This document shows, in pieces, positions 9,477 to 18,350 of a DNA stretch of 64,000 bases. The translations under genes and the position numbers were made by a program. The notes under the pieces were generated by a model that was given only the letters and a program-made list of their open reading frames with translations, searched no databases and was not told the origin of the DNA. Numbering within the stretch: the stretch's first letter is position 1; every line of letters begins with the position of its first letter. The stretch is taken from positions 372,001-436,000 of the forward strand of contig CBDBIG010000002.1 in assembly GCA_965205845.1 (NCBI GenBank), read 5' to 3'. The DNA is from CBDBIG01 sp965205845 [NCBI: bacterium] (GTDB lineage: Bacteria > SAR324).

Positions 9477-9831
9477 GGGGCGAATGGGAATTTTGGGTTT
9501 GGAAACCCACCTACTCGTCAAGCGCAAAGCACCCAAGCCCGATTTCAGGGGCGAATGGGAATTTTGGGTTTGGAAACCCACCTACTCGTCAAGCGCAAAG
9601 CACCCAAGCCCGATTTCAGGGGCGAATGGGAATTTTGGGTTTGGAAACCCACCTACTCGTCAAGCGCAAAGCACCCAAGCCCGATTTCAGGGGCGAATGG
9701 GAATTTTGGGTTTGGAAACCCACCTATTCGTCAAGCGCAAAGCACCCAAGCCCGATTTCAGGGGCGAATGGGAATTTTGGGTTTGGAAACCCACCTATTC
9801 GTCAAACGCAAAGCACCCAAGCCCGATGTTT
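9477..9831. repeat. Five tandem copies of a 71-bp unit with an internal palindrome
   Basis: Units start at 9477, 9548, 9619, 9690 and 9761; the last is cut short near 9826. Each holds the small inverted repeat GGGTTT-GG-AAACCC. Copies are almost identical: copies 4 and 5 change CTACTCGTC to CTATTCGTC, and copy 5 has one more change. All three forward frames are open through the array because 71 is not a multiple of 3, so any translation would cycle through three peptide versions. There are no unique spacers, so this is not a CRISPR array. The function is unknown. Confidence 0.95.
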
Positions 9832-10560
9832 GGTGCTATAAGTGCCTTGCGAGGGCATATGCCGTTCTTCGAGGCGAGCAACCCGTGTTGCCTATAAGGA
9901 CATAGGCCTTGTTATTAAATGAATAAGGAGACCCACCCTCACCGTACGCGGGTGTTAACCGAATTACACACTGCCGCTTCGAACCCACACTCGCATGGCA
10001 CCGGCGCATCCGCAAAGCAAGCGTTGCTCGAGGGCGCAACACCGCAGCTTATAACGAGGTATTTGCGTAACCTAAAAACCCGCTTTTACCTCATTCCTAT
10101 CGGGGTATCTTTTTTTTCAGAATTATACACCCTTCATGCCATGAATGTAAGCTGTTGCGCGAAACGGCAAACAGCCCTATCTTCCTCATGAAACCTGCCA
10201 ACTTATCCAGGGATGGATTCAGCCAAGCCTGCACTCGGCCCCTTACACTAAAACGTGCGTGTCCTCTTTGGTGAAGGCCATTATTTGGGGCATAAACCCT
10301 CATGATGGGGGATCATTTTCCTAGCAAATGCCAGCAGACACGTGATTACATCAACCCATTAAACCATTTCCTTGCCTTTACCTATTGTTATGTGGGTTTA
10401 AACCCTAACAAGCCCTATTGGTTTAAGGGGGGTATTCTAAAAAATTTTTGGGGTCGTGGTTAGCGGAAAAAGGGTTGCTTGCACCATTTTCATGAATACA
10501 TCTGCCAAAATTTTTAGCTTTTCGGACAACATCGGATTTTTTTTGGAGCATCGGGTATTT
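9832..10560. other. Non-coding gap after the tandem repeat
   Basis: About 730 bases without a recognisable gene. Short frames at 9919-10191 (plus) and 10097-10303 (minus) have no family features. I looked for tRNA, intron ends and attachment sites and found none that holds up. The frame of the transporter gene is open back to a GTG at 10456 and an ATG at 10492. Confidence 0.4.
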
Positions 10561-11502
10561 ATGTCATTTTACCCCTACCGTGCCAGAGCAAAAACATGGG
10601 TGGATACGCTTAGTTTGCACACCGCCGTACTTTTAATGGGGTTGAGTGCCTTGTTTGTACAATGGGTGGATACCTCCATTTTTGTGCTCACTTTTTGGCG
10701 CTGCGTATTGGGGGCCGCTACCCTTGGCTTGTGGCACGCTTGTCAACACCTACATCCACTGGGGAGAATGCAGCCCTTTAAACCGTTTGTGCAAAGCTTA
10801 GGCGGGCAAATTGGTTTGCGCCTACTGATAGGTGGGGCGTTACTGGCCAGCCATTGGGGGATGTTTTTTTATTCGGTTCAACAAGCAGGGGTGGCGGTAG
10901 GGGTGGTTGCATATGCCGTAAACCCTTTGTTGACAGCCTTGTTGGAAGCCTTGCTCTTGGGAGGGCGTTTTTCTTTTGGCATGGTTTTTTCTGCATGCCT
11001 AAGCGTGTTGGGGGTGTGGGTATTAAGCGGCCATAAGGGCATGATGCTAACTAGCACTTTGCACCAAAACCCCATTTTGTTTGGCGGAGTGGGATGGGGT
11101 ATTGCATCGGGGTTTTCATTTTCGCTCCTTACCATACAAAACCGATGGCTAATGCAACGCTTCCCCGCCCCTTTGTTGGCCAGTGCGCAGCAGCTGTTGG
11201 CCGCATTTATTTTAATCCCTTTTGCTTGGCCAGCGCACATACTGCTTCATTTGCAAGCAACACAGTGGATTTTTTTGTTCGCATTGGGCGTTTTTTGTAC
11301 GGGCATTGCACACATGCTGTTTATCCGTTCTTTGCGCACGTTCTCCGCGCGGCAGGCCACCTTGTCAAGTAGCCTAGAGGTTGTGTATGCCATTGGTTTT
11401 GCTTGGCTTTTCATGAATCATACACCCCTTTTACATCATTGGATTGGGGCGGCATGTGTTTTGCTTGCTGTGGTCTCGATGGACAGGCAAAAACAGCATT
11501 AA
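10561..11502 (+). CDS. EamA/DMT family transporter
   Basis: About 313 residues with ten hydrophobic segments in two five-helix halves, the pattern of drug/metabolite transporters in the inner membrane. Typical blocks are seen: LLMGLSALFVQW at helix 1, FWRCVLGA in helix 2, GVAVGVVAYAVNPLLTALLEALLLGG at the end of the first half, and SLEVVYAIGFAWLFM in the second half. The substrate is unknown; relatives export amino acids, nucleosides or other metabolites. The ATG at 10561 starts close to the first helix; an ATG at 10492 in the same frame is possible. It is followed after 250 bases by the SPOR gene on the same strand. Confidence 0.85.
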   Translation: MSFYPYRARAKTWVDTLSLHTAVLLMGLSALFVQWVDTSIFVLTFWRCVLGAATLGLWHACQHLHPLGRMQPFKPFVQSLGGQIGLRLLIGGALLASHWGMFFYSVQQAGVAVGVVAYAVNPLLTALLEALLLGGRFSFGMVFSACLSVLGVWVLSGHKGMMLTSTLHQNPILFGGVGWGIASGFSFSLLTIQNRWLMQRFPAPLLASAQQLLAAFILIPFAWPAHILLHLQATQWIFLFALGVFCTGIAHMLFIRSLRTFSARQATLSSSLEVVYAIGFAWLFMNHTPLLHHWIGAACVLLAVVSMDRQKQH

Positions 11503-11750
11503 GCGATTAATTTACGGTTGAAAACAGCTATTTTGGGCTTGCGCTGTATTTTGTTCGAGGTGGTGTGCACGCTATATGCATAAACCCATTTTGTGGAATA
11601 CCATAACCTGGGCCCATATAGCCCTACCATGAACAAAGCCAAGCCAGCCGTTTCCCATAAAACCCAGCACTTGCAAGGCTATATTTGCTGCTTTTGGTAC
11701 TTAAAATGAATGCTACATCCATCTACCCCATGGCTAAAAAGTGAGCGCAA

Positions 11751-12857
11751 ATGACAGAAAATACCATGCAAGGGTTTGATGATTTCGACGATGAATCGGA
11801 TATAGGCAGCGATTTGGATACCTTGCTGGGAGATACGGCTCCCCCCACAAAAGGCCCTGGGGAGGAGGGTACGCAAGATGATGAACTGGAATCGTTTTTC
11901 GAAGACCTCTCCACCATTGATGACCTCGAAGGCGACGAACTCGACGACGTTTCCACACAACCCCTTCCCGTAGCAGCTGCCACGCCAGACCCTGCACGGC
12001 ATGCTGCTAAACCCACACGCCAAAAAAAGAAACCACCCAAAAAACGCGGACGTTTTTGGGGTTTTTTATGGCGTTGGTCAAAACGTGCTGCTCTATTGGG
12101 CTTGGTTATATGGGGAGGGCGGTGGTTGTATCTGCAGTTTTTCCCCACCGGGGGTACACCACCATGGGAAATTATGTCAAAACCTGTGCTTGTGGAACCT
12201 GTGGCACCCCTTGTATTGGAGCCCCAATTTAAGCCACCTCCCGTGGCTAAACCCAGGGTAACCAGGCGAAAGGTTCCACGCGCAAAACCCAAAACACGTG
12301 TGCCCTCCAAGCGCAAACCGTCGAGGCGTCCCATTGTACGCCCTATTCCAACCCCATTACCCACTACCAAAAGGCCTGCGCGTTATGGCATTCAAGTGGC
12401 CTCTTGCCTCACCGATTCTTGTACGAACAAGGTGGAGAATTTGTTGCGTCAACATGGCTGGCAGGTGCGTATTCATTCTCAAGAGCGGCGCAATGAGTTG
12501 GTTGAAGTGATTAGCGAGAAACGCTGGTTTTTGCGCATTCAAGCCGAAGATTGGGCAGAGCGCATCAACACCTCCCATTCCCTTGAAGGCTTTGCTCATG
12601 CGGTCAGCGAACAAGGGGGACACCGCGTTTCAATGGGGTCCTTTGTTGATCTTTCCCGTGCCAATAGGGTGCGCGATGTTGTAAACCAACGCTACCCAGG
12701 ACAACTGCTGCTTAATAGCCATTTGGTTCAAAGCGGTTATGCCTTGCGGCGGCTTATTGGTGAAGGTTTTGTTACCCGCGTGGATGCGGAACAAGCGCTG
12801 AGCCGTTTTTTGAGAAAATACCCCAGTTATGCGGGGGCATTTGTGGTCCCATTATAA
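11751..12857 (+). CDS. SPOR-domain membrane protein
   Basis: A 368-residue bitopic protein. Residues 1-75 are very acidic (DDFDDESDIGSD), followed by a Lys/Arg-rich patch and one membrane helix near residues 112-128 (ALLGLVIWGGRWLYLQF). A Pro/Arg/Lys-rich linker leads to two SPOR-like segments: RYGIQVASCLTDSCTNKVENLL and GGHRVSMGSFVDLSRANRV, the second ending in a typical Y-x-G-A-F-V strand. SPOR domains bind denuded peptidoglycan at division sites. By this layout the acidic N terminus would be cytoplasmic and the SPOR part periplasmic. Last-exon-like sequence near its end is copied again at 12902-12943. Confidence 0.85.
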   Translation: MTENTMQGFDDFDDESDIGSDLDTLLGDTAPPTKGPGEEGTQDDELESFFEDLSTIDDLEGDELDDVSTQPLPVAAATPDPARHAAKPTRQKKKPPKKRGRFWGFLWRWSKRAALLGLVIWGGRWLYLQFFPTGGTPPWEIMSKPVLVEPVAPLVLEPQFKPPPVAKPRVTRRKVPRAKPKTRVPSKRKPSRRPIVRPIPTPLPTTKRPARYGIQVASCLTDSCTNKVENLLRQHGWQVRIHSQERRNELVEVISEKRWFLRIQAEDWAERINTSHSLEGFAHAVSEQGGHRVSMGSFVDLSRANRVRDVVNQRYPGQLLLNSHLVQSGYALRRLIGEGFVTRVDAEQALSRFLRKYPSYAGAFVVPL

Positions 12858-12943
12858 CGAAATGGGACGCCCGTGACCTTCCGTTTGCTCAGAGGTTTGC
12901 GTGCTGCTTAATAGCCATTTGGTTCAAAGCGGTTATGCCTTGC
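12706..12943 (+). repeat. 42-bp direct repeat of the SPOR gene end
   Basis: The 42 bases at 12706-12747, inside the SPOR coding region, recur without change at 12902-12943, just past the gene. They begin TGCTGCTTAATAGCC and end GGTTATGCCTTGC. The second copy is out of coding context, so it looks like a recent local duplication or recombination scar. Confidence 0.95.
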
Positions 12944-12945
12944 AC

Positions 12946-13206
12946 TCAAACACCATAGACATGGCTCGCGAGAATCCAAAAAGACACGACCATTACCATG
13001 TGCCCCATCAACACCAGCCCTATCCCTATTTTGGCAATGCTGCGCAAACGTTGACGCTCACTATTTGAAATGGGCTGACGCTCACGGTCCGTGAGGGTTT
13101 CTCCCACAAAAGGAATCCCTTTATAAAGGGTGTAACACCACGTAAAAATGCCTACAAAATTGGCGGCTAGGCCTAAGGCCATGACGATGGGCAAAAGGGG
13201 GTACAT
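12946..13206 (-). CDS. Small two-helix membrane protein
   Basis: 86 residues with two hydrophobic segments, residues 2-26 and 61-83, joined by a charged loop (GETLTDRERQPISNSERQRLRSI). No family is recognised. The stop falls directly beside the second copy of the 42-bp repeat, which suggests the repeat arose at or near its 3' end. It converges with the SPOR gene. Codon use and hydrophobic pattern look genuine, but there is no homology I can name. Confidence 0.6.
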   Translation of the reverse strand: MYPLLPIVMALGLAANFVGIFTWCYTLYKGIPFVGETLTDRERQPISNSERQRLRSIAKIGIGLVLMGHMVMVVSFWILASHVYGV

Positions 13207-13654
13207 GGTGTATTATTCCTCATCGAAACTTGTAGAAATGTACGCGCACCTGCTTGGTGGTAAAGGGCTGGGGAGTTCACAACAAACAAGCCGCTTCGTT
13301 AGTAAGGCACAAAACCCTCATACAAGCATCATCCGTTGGGGGTCATCTGTGTTCGGGCTTTCACAAAACCCGCGGAATGCTTTTGGCTTATTATAGCTGG
13401 CAAATATGGCCGATAAACAACCCTCAAAAAGCCACCGAATAAACATCCAAACGGCTTACTATCGTGAGTGGGTGTCGAGTATTTGTTGTAATGACACGTT
13501 AGTAACGGGCATGATACCATTAAATTCGTGGGTTTGGCACAAAATGCGTTAGAAACACCTTTTAAAGCGACAATGAACCCTGTTTGATATACTCCCGGCA
13601 TTGGTACGCTGGTCCCTCTTTTTTTTCTCGCATAAAGCACCCCCATTTTTAGTC
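13207..13654. other. Upstream region of argG
   Basis: About 450 bases between the divergent small membrane-protein gene and argG. Short frames here show no recognisable features. It must hold the argG promoter, but I cannot pick one with confidence. Confidence 0.4.
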
Positions 13655-14923
13655 ATGACAACGCATTCCTCTGTTCTTGCACCCCAAGGGCAAAAGCTGG
13701 TGCTCGCTTATTCTGGCGGGCTTGATACCTCGGTAATTTTACACTGGCTCACCGCCCAAGGCTACGAAGTGGTTGCCCTTTGCGTCGATGTGGGTCAACC
13801 GCGTGCCGATTTAGAAGGGGTGGTCGAAAAAGGGATCGCCTCTGGGGCCAAGGAGGTCCTTATTCACGATGTGCGCGAAGATTTTGTGCGTGAGTTCGTC
13901 TTTCCTGCCGTGTCGTTTAACGCCCTTTACGAGGGTACTTACCCCCTTGGCACAGCCCTTGCTCGCCCCATCATTGCCCGCCAGCAGGTGCTTACGGCTC
14001 AAGAGCATGGTGCCACCACCCTTTCCCACGGTGCCACAGGAAAAGGCAACGACCAGGTGCGCTTTGAATTGGGCTATCACGCATTAAACCCAGCACTGCA
14101 GGTGATTGCCCCTTGGAAAACCCCTGCCTTTTTTGAAAAACTCCCTGGTCGCCGCGAACTTATTTCCTACGCTGAAGCCCACCGCTTACCCATTAAAGCC
14201 ACCTTGGAAAGCCCATGGAGCTCCGACGAAAACCTGATGCACATCAGTTTTGAGTCTGGAATGCTTGAGAACCCATGGCAAGAGCCCTTGGAGCGCATGT
14301 TTGAATACAGTCAACACCCCAGCAAAGGGCCGAATATTCCGCAAACCCTCACCATTACCTACGAGGCAGGGATTCCTGTAGCACTTGATGGCGAGGCTTT
14401 TACGCCTGCTTCTTTACTGAAACGCTTAAATGCGATAGGTGGTGAGCATGGTATTGGTCGGATAGATATTGTGGAATCGCGCTTTGTGGGCATGAAGTCG
14501 CGCGGGGTGTATGAAACCCCCGGAGGGACCATTTTGCACATTGCCAACCGCGCCATCGAATCGATTACCCTCGATCGCGGGGTTATTTCTTTAAAAGATT
14601 CCCTGATGCCAAGATTTGCCGATTTGGTTTACAACGGTATGTGGTTTTCAGCCGAAATGCGCGCTTTGCTGACCATGTTGCAACAAACCCAAGCCCCCGT
14701 ACATGGTGATGTCCGCTTGAGTTTGTACAAAGGAACGTGTCAGGTTACGGGTCGCCGCTCTCCGTTCTCGCTTTACGATGAAAACATCGCCTCAATGGAA
14801 GATGACCATGGCGCCTACCAACCCGCCGATGCCATTGGGTTTATTCGCTTGAATGCCTTGCCTTTAAAAATGGCTTACCACCAACAAAAACGCATGGAAA
14901 CTGCACGCAAAATGAAGCCCTAA
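13655..14923 (+). CDS. argG: Argininosuccinate synthase
   Basis: Joins citrulline and aspartate at the cost of ATP in arginine synthesis. The PP-loop motif LVLAYSGGLDTSVIL is at residues 13-27, followed by ALCVDVGQP. Further conserved blocks are EGTYPLGTALARPIIA, SHGATGKGNDQVRFELG, and GRIDIVESRFVGMKSRGVYETPGG. The ATG at 13655 gives 422 residues, somewhat longer than the usual 400 because of a short N-terminal extension; the frame is open 18 codons upstream. It is followed eight bases later by purB on the same strand, so the two are probably co-transcribed, both consuming aspartate and releasing fumarate through a lyase step. Confidence 0.96.
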   Translation: MTTHSSVLAPQGQKLVLAYSGGLDTSVILHWLTAQGYEVVALCVDVGQPRADLEGVVEKGIASGAKEVLIHDVREDFVREFVFPAVSFNALYEGTYPLGTALARPIIARQQVLTAQEHGATTLSHGATGKGNDQVRFELGYHALNPALQVIAPWKTPAFFEKLPGRRELISYAEAHRLPIKATLESPWSSDENLMHISFESGMLENPWQEPLERMFEYSQHPSKGPNIPQTLTITYEAGIPVALDGEAFTPASLLKRLNAIGGEHGIGRIDIVESRFVGMKSRGVYETPGGTILHIANRAIESITLDRGVISLKDSLMPRFADLVYNGMWFSAEMRALLTMLQQTQAPVHGDVRLSLYKGTCQVTGRRSPFSLYDENIASMEDDHGAYQPADAIGFIRLNALPLKMAYHQQKRMETARKMKP

Positions 14924-14931
14924 ATTTCCCC

Positions 14932-16407
14932 ATGGCCATGCGCGAATCACCATCTACCCAAATTGAAGATACCCTTGCCTCACGCTATGCCAGCCAGGCC
15001 ATGCGAGAGGTGTGGTCGATGACGCGAAAAGTGGTGCTTGAACGCAGCCTTTGGATTGCACTCATGCGCGCCCAAAAGGGCTTTGGGATGAACATTGCCT
15101 CAAGCGTAATTGCGGATTATGAGCGGGTAAAAAACAACGTCGATCTCCAGGCCATTGCCCAGCGCGAACGCACCTTGCGTCACGATGTCAAGGCACGGAT
15201 TGAAGCGTTTTGCGCCCTGGCTGGTCATGAAAGCATTCATCAAGGGATGACCAGCCGCGACTTGACCGACAACGTCGAACAACTGCAAATTCAACAAGGG
15301 CTTGCGTTACTCGCACAAAAAACCTGCGCTGCTCTGTTGCGCTTGGCCAAACACGCAACACACCATGCCAACCAAGCACTAACGGGGCGCACACACCATG
15401 TACCCGCCCAACTCACCACCCTTGGCAAACGCCTTGCCATGTTTGGTGAAGAATTGTTGCTGGGCTTGGAACGCCTTGAAAATTTACTTGAGCGCTACCC
15501 CATGCGTGGTTTAAAAGGGGCGGTTGGCGTACACTTTGATCAAAGCATCTTGCTGGGGGATTTAGAACGAGCCCAGACAATGGATACCTTTTTGACAAAG
15601 GAGTTGAGCGCCGAACACACTCCCAACTTCAGGCAAAAAACCGAGCACTTGCTGCAAAACATAGGGCAGGTGTATCCTCGGAGCCTCGATTTTGAGGTGG
15701 TGGGTGCTTTGCATCAACTGTGCTCACCCTTGGCAGGTTTTGCCAATACACTGCGCTTAATGGCAGGGGCGGGATTGGCATCCGAAGGCTTAAAGCAAGG
15801 TCAAGTGGGCTCTTCTGCCATGCCGCACAAGATCAATGCACGCAATTGTGAGCGCATGTGTGGTTTACACGTGGTGTTAGGCGGTTTTGTTGATATGACT
15901 GCCCGCCTTGCAGGAAGTCAGTGGAACGAAGGCGATGTATCGTGCTCGGTGGTGCGTCGTGTTGCATTGCCAGGGGCCATGTTTGCAGCCGATGGTGCCT
16001 TGGAAACCTTTTTAACCGTGCTGGATGAAATGGGCTTTTACAAAGGGGCCATTGCAGCCGAAGTGGAGCGCGAACTCCCCTTTTTGGCCACGGGTGCTTT
16101 GCTGATGGCTGCTCTTAAAAAAGGTGGGGGGCGCGAAAGCTTGCACGAGATTATTCGTGAGCACGCCCTAGCGACAGCCCAAGCCTTACGCAGTGCCCAA
16201 ATCACCCAAAACGACCTCCCCCAAAGGTTGGGGCAAGATGCACGCTTTCCCTTAAGCCACAGCGACATCATGGCCCTATTACAAAACGCGCAAAATTTCG
16301 TCGGCAGTGCGCCACAGCAAGCCCTTGCCTTTGCCAAGCGCGTTCATCAACTGGCCCAACAGCACTATCCTCATGGGCAAACGCTCAATCCAGAACCCAT
16401 TTTATAA
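14932..16407 (+). CDS. purB: Adenylosuccinate lyase
   Basis: Removes fumarate from adenylosuccinate and SAICAR in purine synthesis. The lyase signature SSAMPHKINARNCERM is present in the second half, together with HESIHQGMTSRDLTDNVEQLQ (catalytic His region), TGRTHHVPAQLTTLGKR and SQWNEGDVSCSVVRR. Length 491 residues, as in the longer purB types. The start ATG at 14932 is eight bases after argG; a second ATG two codons on is also possible. Fumarase/argininosuccinate-lyase relatives share the fold, but the signature spacing and the SAICAR-type blocks favour PurB. Confidence 0.92.
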   Translation: MAMRESPSTQIEDTLASRYASQAMREVWSMTRKVVLERSLWIALMRAQKGFGMNIASSVIADYERVKNNVDLQAIAQRERTLRHDVKARIEAFCALAGHESIHQGMTSRDLTDNVEQLQIQQGLALLAQKTCAALLRLAKHATHHANQALTGRTHHVPAQLTTLGKRLAMFGEELLLGLERLENLLERYPMRGLKGAVGVHFDQSILLGDLERAQTMDTFLTKELSAEHTPNFRQKTEHLLQNIGQVYPRSLDFEVVGALHQLCSPLAGFANTLRLMAGAGLASEGLKQGQVGSSAMPHKINARNCERMCGLHVVLGGFVDMTARLAGSQWNEGDVSCSVVRRVALPGAMFAADGALETFLTVLDEMGFYKGAIAAEVERELPFLATGALLMAALKKGGGRESLHEIIREHALATAQALRSAQITQNDLPQRLGQDARFPLSHSDIMALLQNAQNFVGSAPQQALAFAKRVHQLAQQHYPHGQTLNPEPIL

Positions 16408-16671
16408 CGTTTTATAACGCCCACCTTTTCCCCGTACTCGCGAGAACTACCTTTTTTTTCAAAAGGTGCGTGGAAGCTCCCGTGCGAGGGGGCCCCAAGG
16501 GTTGCACGCTTGCGCCGCTGCCCGTAAGGGGGCCTTTTGCGCTATGACCGTTGCCTTAAAACTTCCCATAGTCTAGTACGAGTACCACCACAACCCGTAA
16601 GGATCCCGCCCGTCATCATAGGAGGATCCAAGGTGTATGCTGGCACCGGAAGAGGCGGGATGTCTTCAGGT

Positions 16672-17244
16672 CTAGTATCCCTCCCCATGAACGACGCAAG
16701 CATGCAGGACGTCGTTTGCATCAAACAACCAATGGAATCGCATAAAGCAAGCAATGGAGTTCGTCGAAGAAGGAGTACTAAATCTGCCGGGACAAGGGTC
16801 GGATGGTCGTATCGGGTCGTCTGTAAAGGTTATTTCGACGATTACAGTCTGGCTGGCACGGTCAATCTCTATAATTTGGTACACTTCCTCTTTGCTTAGG
16901 TTCACGACACCGCGGGGGTAGACTTTCCAGTTGTCGTTCCCAATAATGAAAGGCTGCCCATTCGTGTTCTCATACGTCCCCACAATCTGCCGATACACGT
17001 CAATCCCAGCACCCCCAGCACTTTCACCACCACCGCCACCATCGCAAGCACCAAGCAACAGTGCCAAGCCCAGCAGCCAAGCCCCCCTATACCGGCAAAG
17101 CGAGGCGGGTGCCCATAAGGCCCGTAAAAAATGAAAGGCCAAGCACCCATTTTTTAGCGCTTGGGCATTTTTGTTGCCAATGTGTTGCCAAGTGTTGGGA
17201 TAATGGCCCTTTGGCAAGGGTGCGTCTTGGTTGTGCCCGGACAC
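16672..17244 (-). CDS. Putative outer-membrane lipoprotein
   Basis: The frame holds a lipoprotein signal, RYRGAWLLGLALLLGAC, followed by a Gly-rich tether DGGGGGESAGGAG and a roughly 115-residue mature part (YENTNGQPFIIGNDNWKVYP...). No ATG precedes the signal in this frame: the open frame starts at a GTG at 17244, which lies inside the prophage left end (17232 onward). A TTG at 17142 could start a normal-length signal of 33 residues. So either the gene uses TTG or the prophage removed its original start. A plausible continuation in another frame extends to 16542, so the C terminus may also be shifted. Confidence 0.55.
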   Translation of the reverse strand: MSGHNQDAPLPKGHYPNTWQHIGNKNAQALKNGCLAFHFLRALWAPASLCRYRGAWLLGLALLLGACDGGGGGESAGGAGIDVYRQIVGTYENTNGQPFIIGNDNWKVYPRGVVNLSKEEVYQIIEIDRASQTVIVEITFTDDPIRPSDPCPGRFSTPSSTNSIACFMRFHWLFDANDVLHACVVHGEGY

Positions 17245-17358
17245 TTACTTTGCCACGGGTCAAAAATTAATGGTTTTTTGTGGTTTTTCAACGGTTGTGC
17301 CCGGACACTTGCTTTGCCACGGGTCAAAAATTAATGGTTTTTTGTGGTTTTTCAACGG
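17232..17358 (+). repeat. Prophage left end: two 64-bp repeats with transposase-type sites
   Basis: Two copies of a 64-bp unit (17231-17294 and 17295-17358) differ at one base. Each holds the core CACTT(A/G)CTTTGCCAC, at 17242-17256 and 17306-17320. The same core occurs inverted at the right end, with the same seven-base spacing to a terminal TGT. They are therefore probable binding sites L1 and L2 for the lost transposase. Confidence 0.85.
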
Positions 17359-17722
17359 TTTACGGGCAGTGTGTTTGCGCCAAAAGGGTGGTGGCACGTG
17401 TCCCGCCTAAAAAACGGTGGCATGTGGGTTTGCGCGTTTTCGTTCACATGGCTTTACACTTCTCACAAGGCCTTGTTCGAGGGAACTCGATGGAATTCGA
17501 AAGCGTTCGAACCCCCTAATATCAAGCCTTAGCGGGTTTTTACACAAAAAATGCCAGGGGGGTTTATGCCCCGCAAAAGTTCAAAGTTCAGCCCTCGAAC
17601 TAGCAAGTGAACTAGCAAGTAGATTTTTCTGCTTTTAAACGCATCAAACCCTTGTTTTGAAAAGACTTTTGCGTGATTGGCCTAGAGATAAAAAATAATC
17701 TACCATTGCCACTCCTTTTTTT
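17359..17722. promoter_or_regulatory. Prophage left control region without a gene
   Basis: About 360 bases where early genes and transposase A would start. It holds a 12-bp direct repeat GAACTAGCAAGT at 17598-17609 and 17610-17621, and a cluster of short TCGA/TTCGAA palindromes near 17480-17510. These look like operator debris. No transposase coding sequence is left in this stretch. Confidence 0.45.
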
Positions 17723-17926
17723 CTAAACCGCCCTGGGTTGCACGTAAATCACGGGCACAACCTGTTCTATTTCGTCGATGTTTTCTTGCAAGGTGTAGGG
17801 TTTTCGCTCGCCCGTTTTGGGGTTGGGGTCGTCCCATTTTTGGAGCACCAGCCATTCTACTCCCCCTTCTTTGTGCCTCCATTCTTTCACCAATCCCAAA
17901 CGGGCAAGGCTGTTCGGCTTTAGCAC
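17723..17926 (-). CDS. Small phage protein of unknown function (intact copy)
   Basis: 67 residues starting at a GTG (17926): LKPNSLARLGLVKEWRHKEG through QKWDDPNPKTGERKPYTLQE and ending VVPVIYVQPRAV. No family is recognised; the predicted make-up is a short beta-rich domain. A second copy lies at 18118-18333 with a nonsense change, which argues that this sequence was once coding and was duplicated. In a Mu-like layout a minus-strand gene beside operators at the left end would be expected to be a repressor, but this protein has no helix-turn-helix that I can see. Confidence 0.5.
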   Translation of the reverse strand: MLKPNSLARLGLVKEWRHKEGGVEWLVLQKWDDPNPKTGERKPYTLQENIDEIEQVVPVIYVQPRAV

Positions 17927-17951
17927 AAACCCCCAAAACCACCCCGTAAAA

Positions 17952-17992
17952 AGTCCGAGTTCGGCACTCTAACTCGGACTCTAACTCGGACT
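17952..17992. promoter_or_regulatory. Operator array: three copies of a 10-bp element
   Basis: AGTCCGAGTT at 17952-17961 is followed by its inverse AACTCGGACT at 17971-17980 and again at 17983-17992. A half site GTCGGACTC lies at 18076-18084. The spacing and symmetry are those of a dimeric repressor operator. It sits immediately upstream of a good -10 box at 18007. Confidence 0.7.
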
Positions 17993-18006
17993 CATATTTT
18001 CCCTTG

Positions 18007-18012
18007 TATAAT
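18007..18012 (+). promoter_or_regulatory. Probable early promoter -10 box
   Basis: TATAAT at 18007-18012. The operator repeats cover the expected -35 region (about 17980-17990), so repressor binding would block this rightward promoter. In a complete phage it would drive transposase A, which is absent here. No good TTGACA is visible. Confidence 0.5.
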
Positions 18013-18350
18013 CATCCCTAGTGCCCATAAACAAAGGCTTTACATTGCTTTGTGTAGTTTTCAAAATAAAAATGAAGTCGGACTCAAAAAATAACCCGAG
18101 AACGGAAAAACCGTCTTTAAACCGCCCTGGGTTGCACATAAATCACGGGCACAACCTGTTCTATTTCGTCCATGTTTTCTTACAAGGTGTAGGGTTTTCG
18201 CTCCCCGGTTTTGGGGTCGGGGTCGTCCCATTTTTGGAGCACCAGCCAGGTTGCCCCCCCTTCTTTGCGCTTTAATTCTTTCACCAATCCCAAACGGGCA
18301 AGGCTGTTCGGCTTTAGCACAAACACCACATCGCCAAGCCGAGGAGGGTC

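Larger units (their letters stand above)
17725..18333 (-). repeat. Direct duplication of about 215 bp flanking the operator
   Basis: Segment 17725-17940 and segment 18118-18333 are about 90% alike and in the same orientation. The second copy changes the CAA codon after PYTL to TAA (near 18181), cutting the small protein short, and it has lost the end of the frame. The 18118 copy joins an extra upstream string, RLGDVVFVLKPNS, that may be the older N terminus of the protein. Confidence 0.85.

Noticed and set aside
9477-9831. CRISPR array
   Set aside because: The 71-bp units are joined head to tail with no unique spacers and no cas genes nearby.
9484-9897. Open frame made of repeated peptides
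   Set aside because: All three forward frames are open for the same reason (71-bp period); no start site or homology singles one out.
9915-10100. tRNA-like or intron-end sequence (GGGTTCGAA string)
   Set aside because: The string does not sit in a T-arm that pairs, and no acceptor stem or intron domain can be built.
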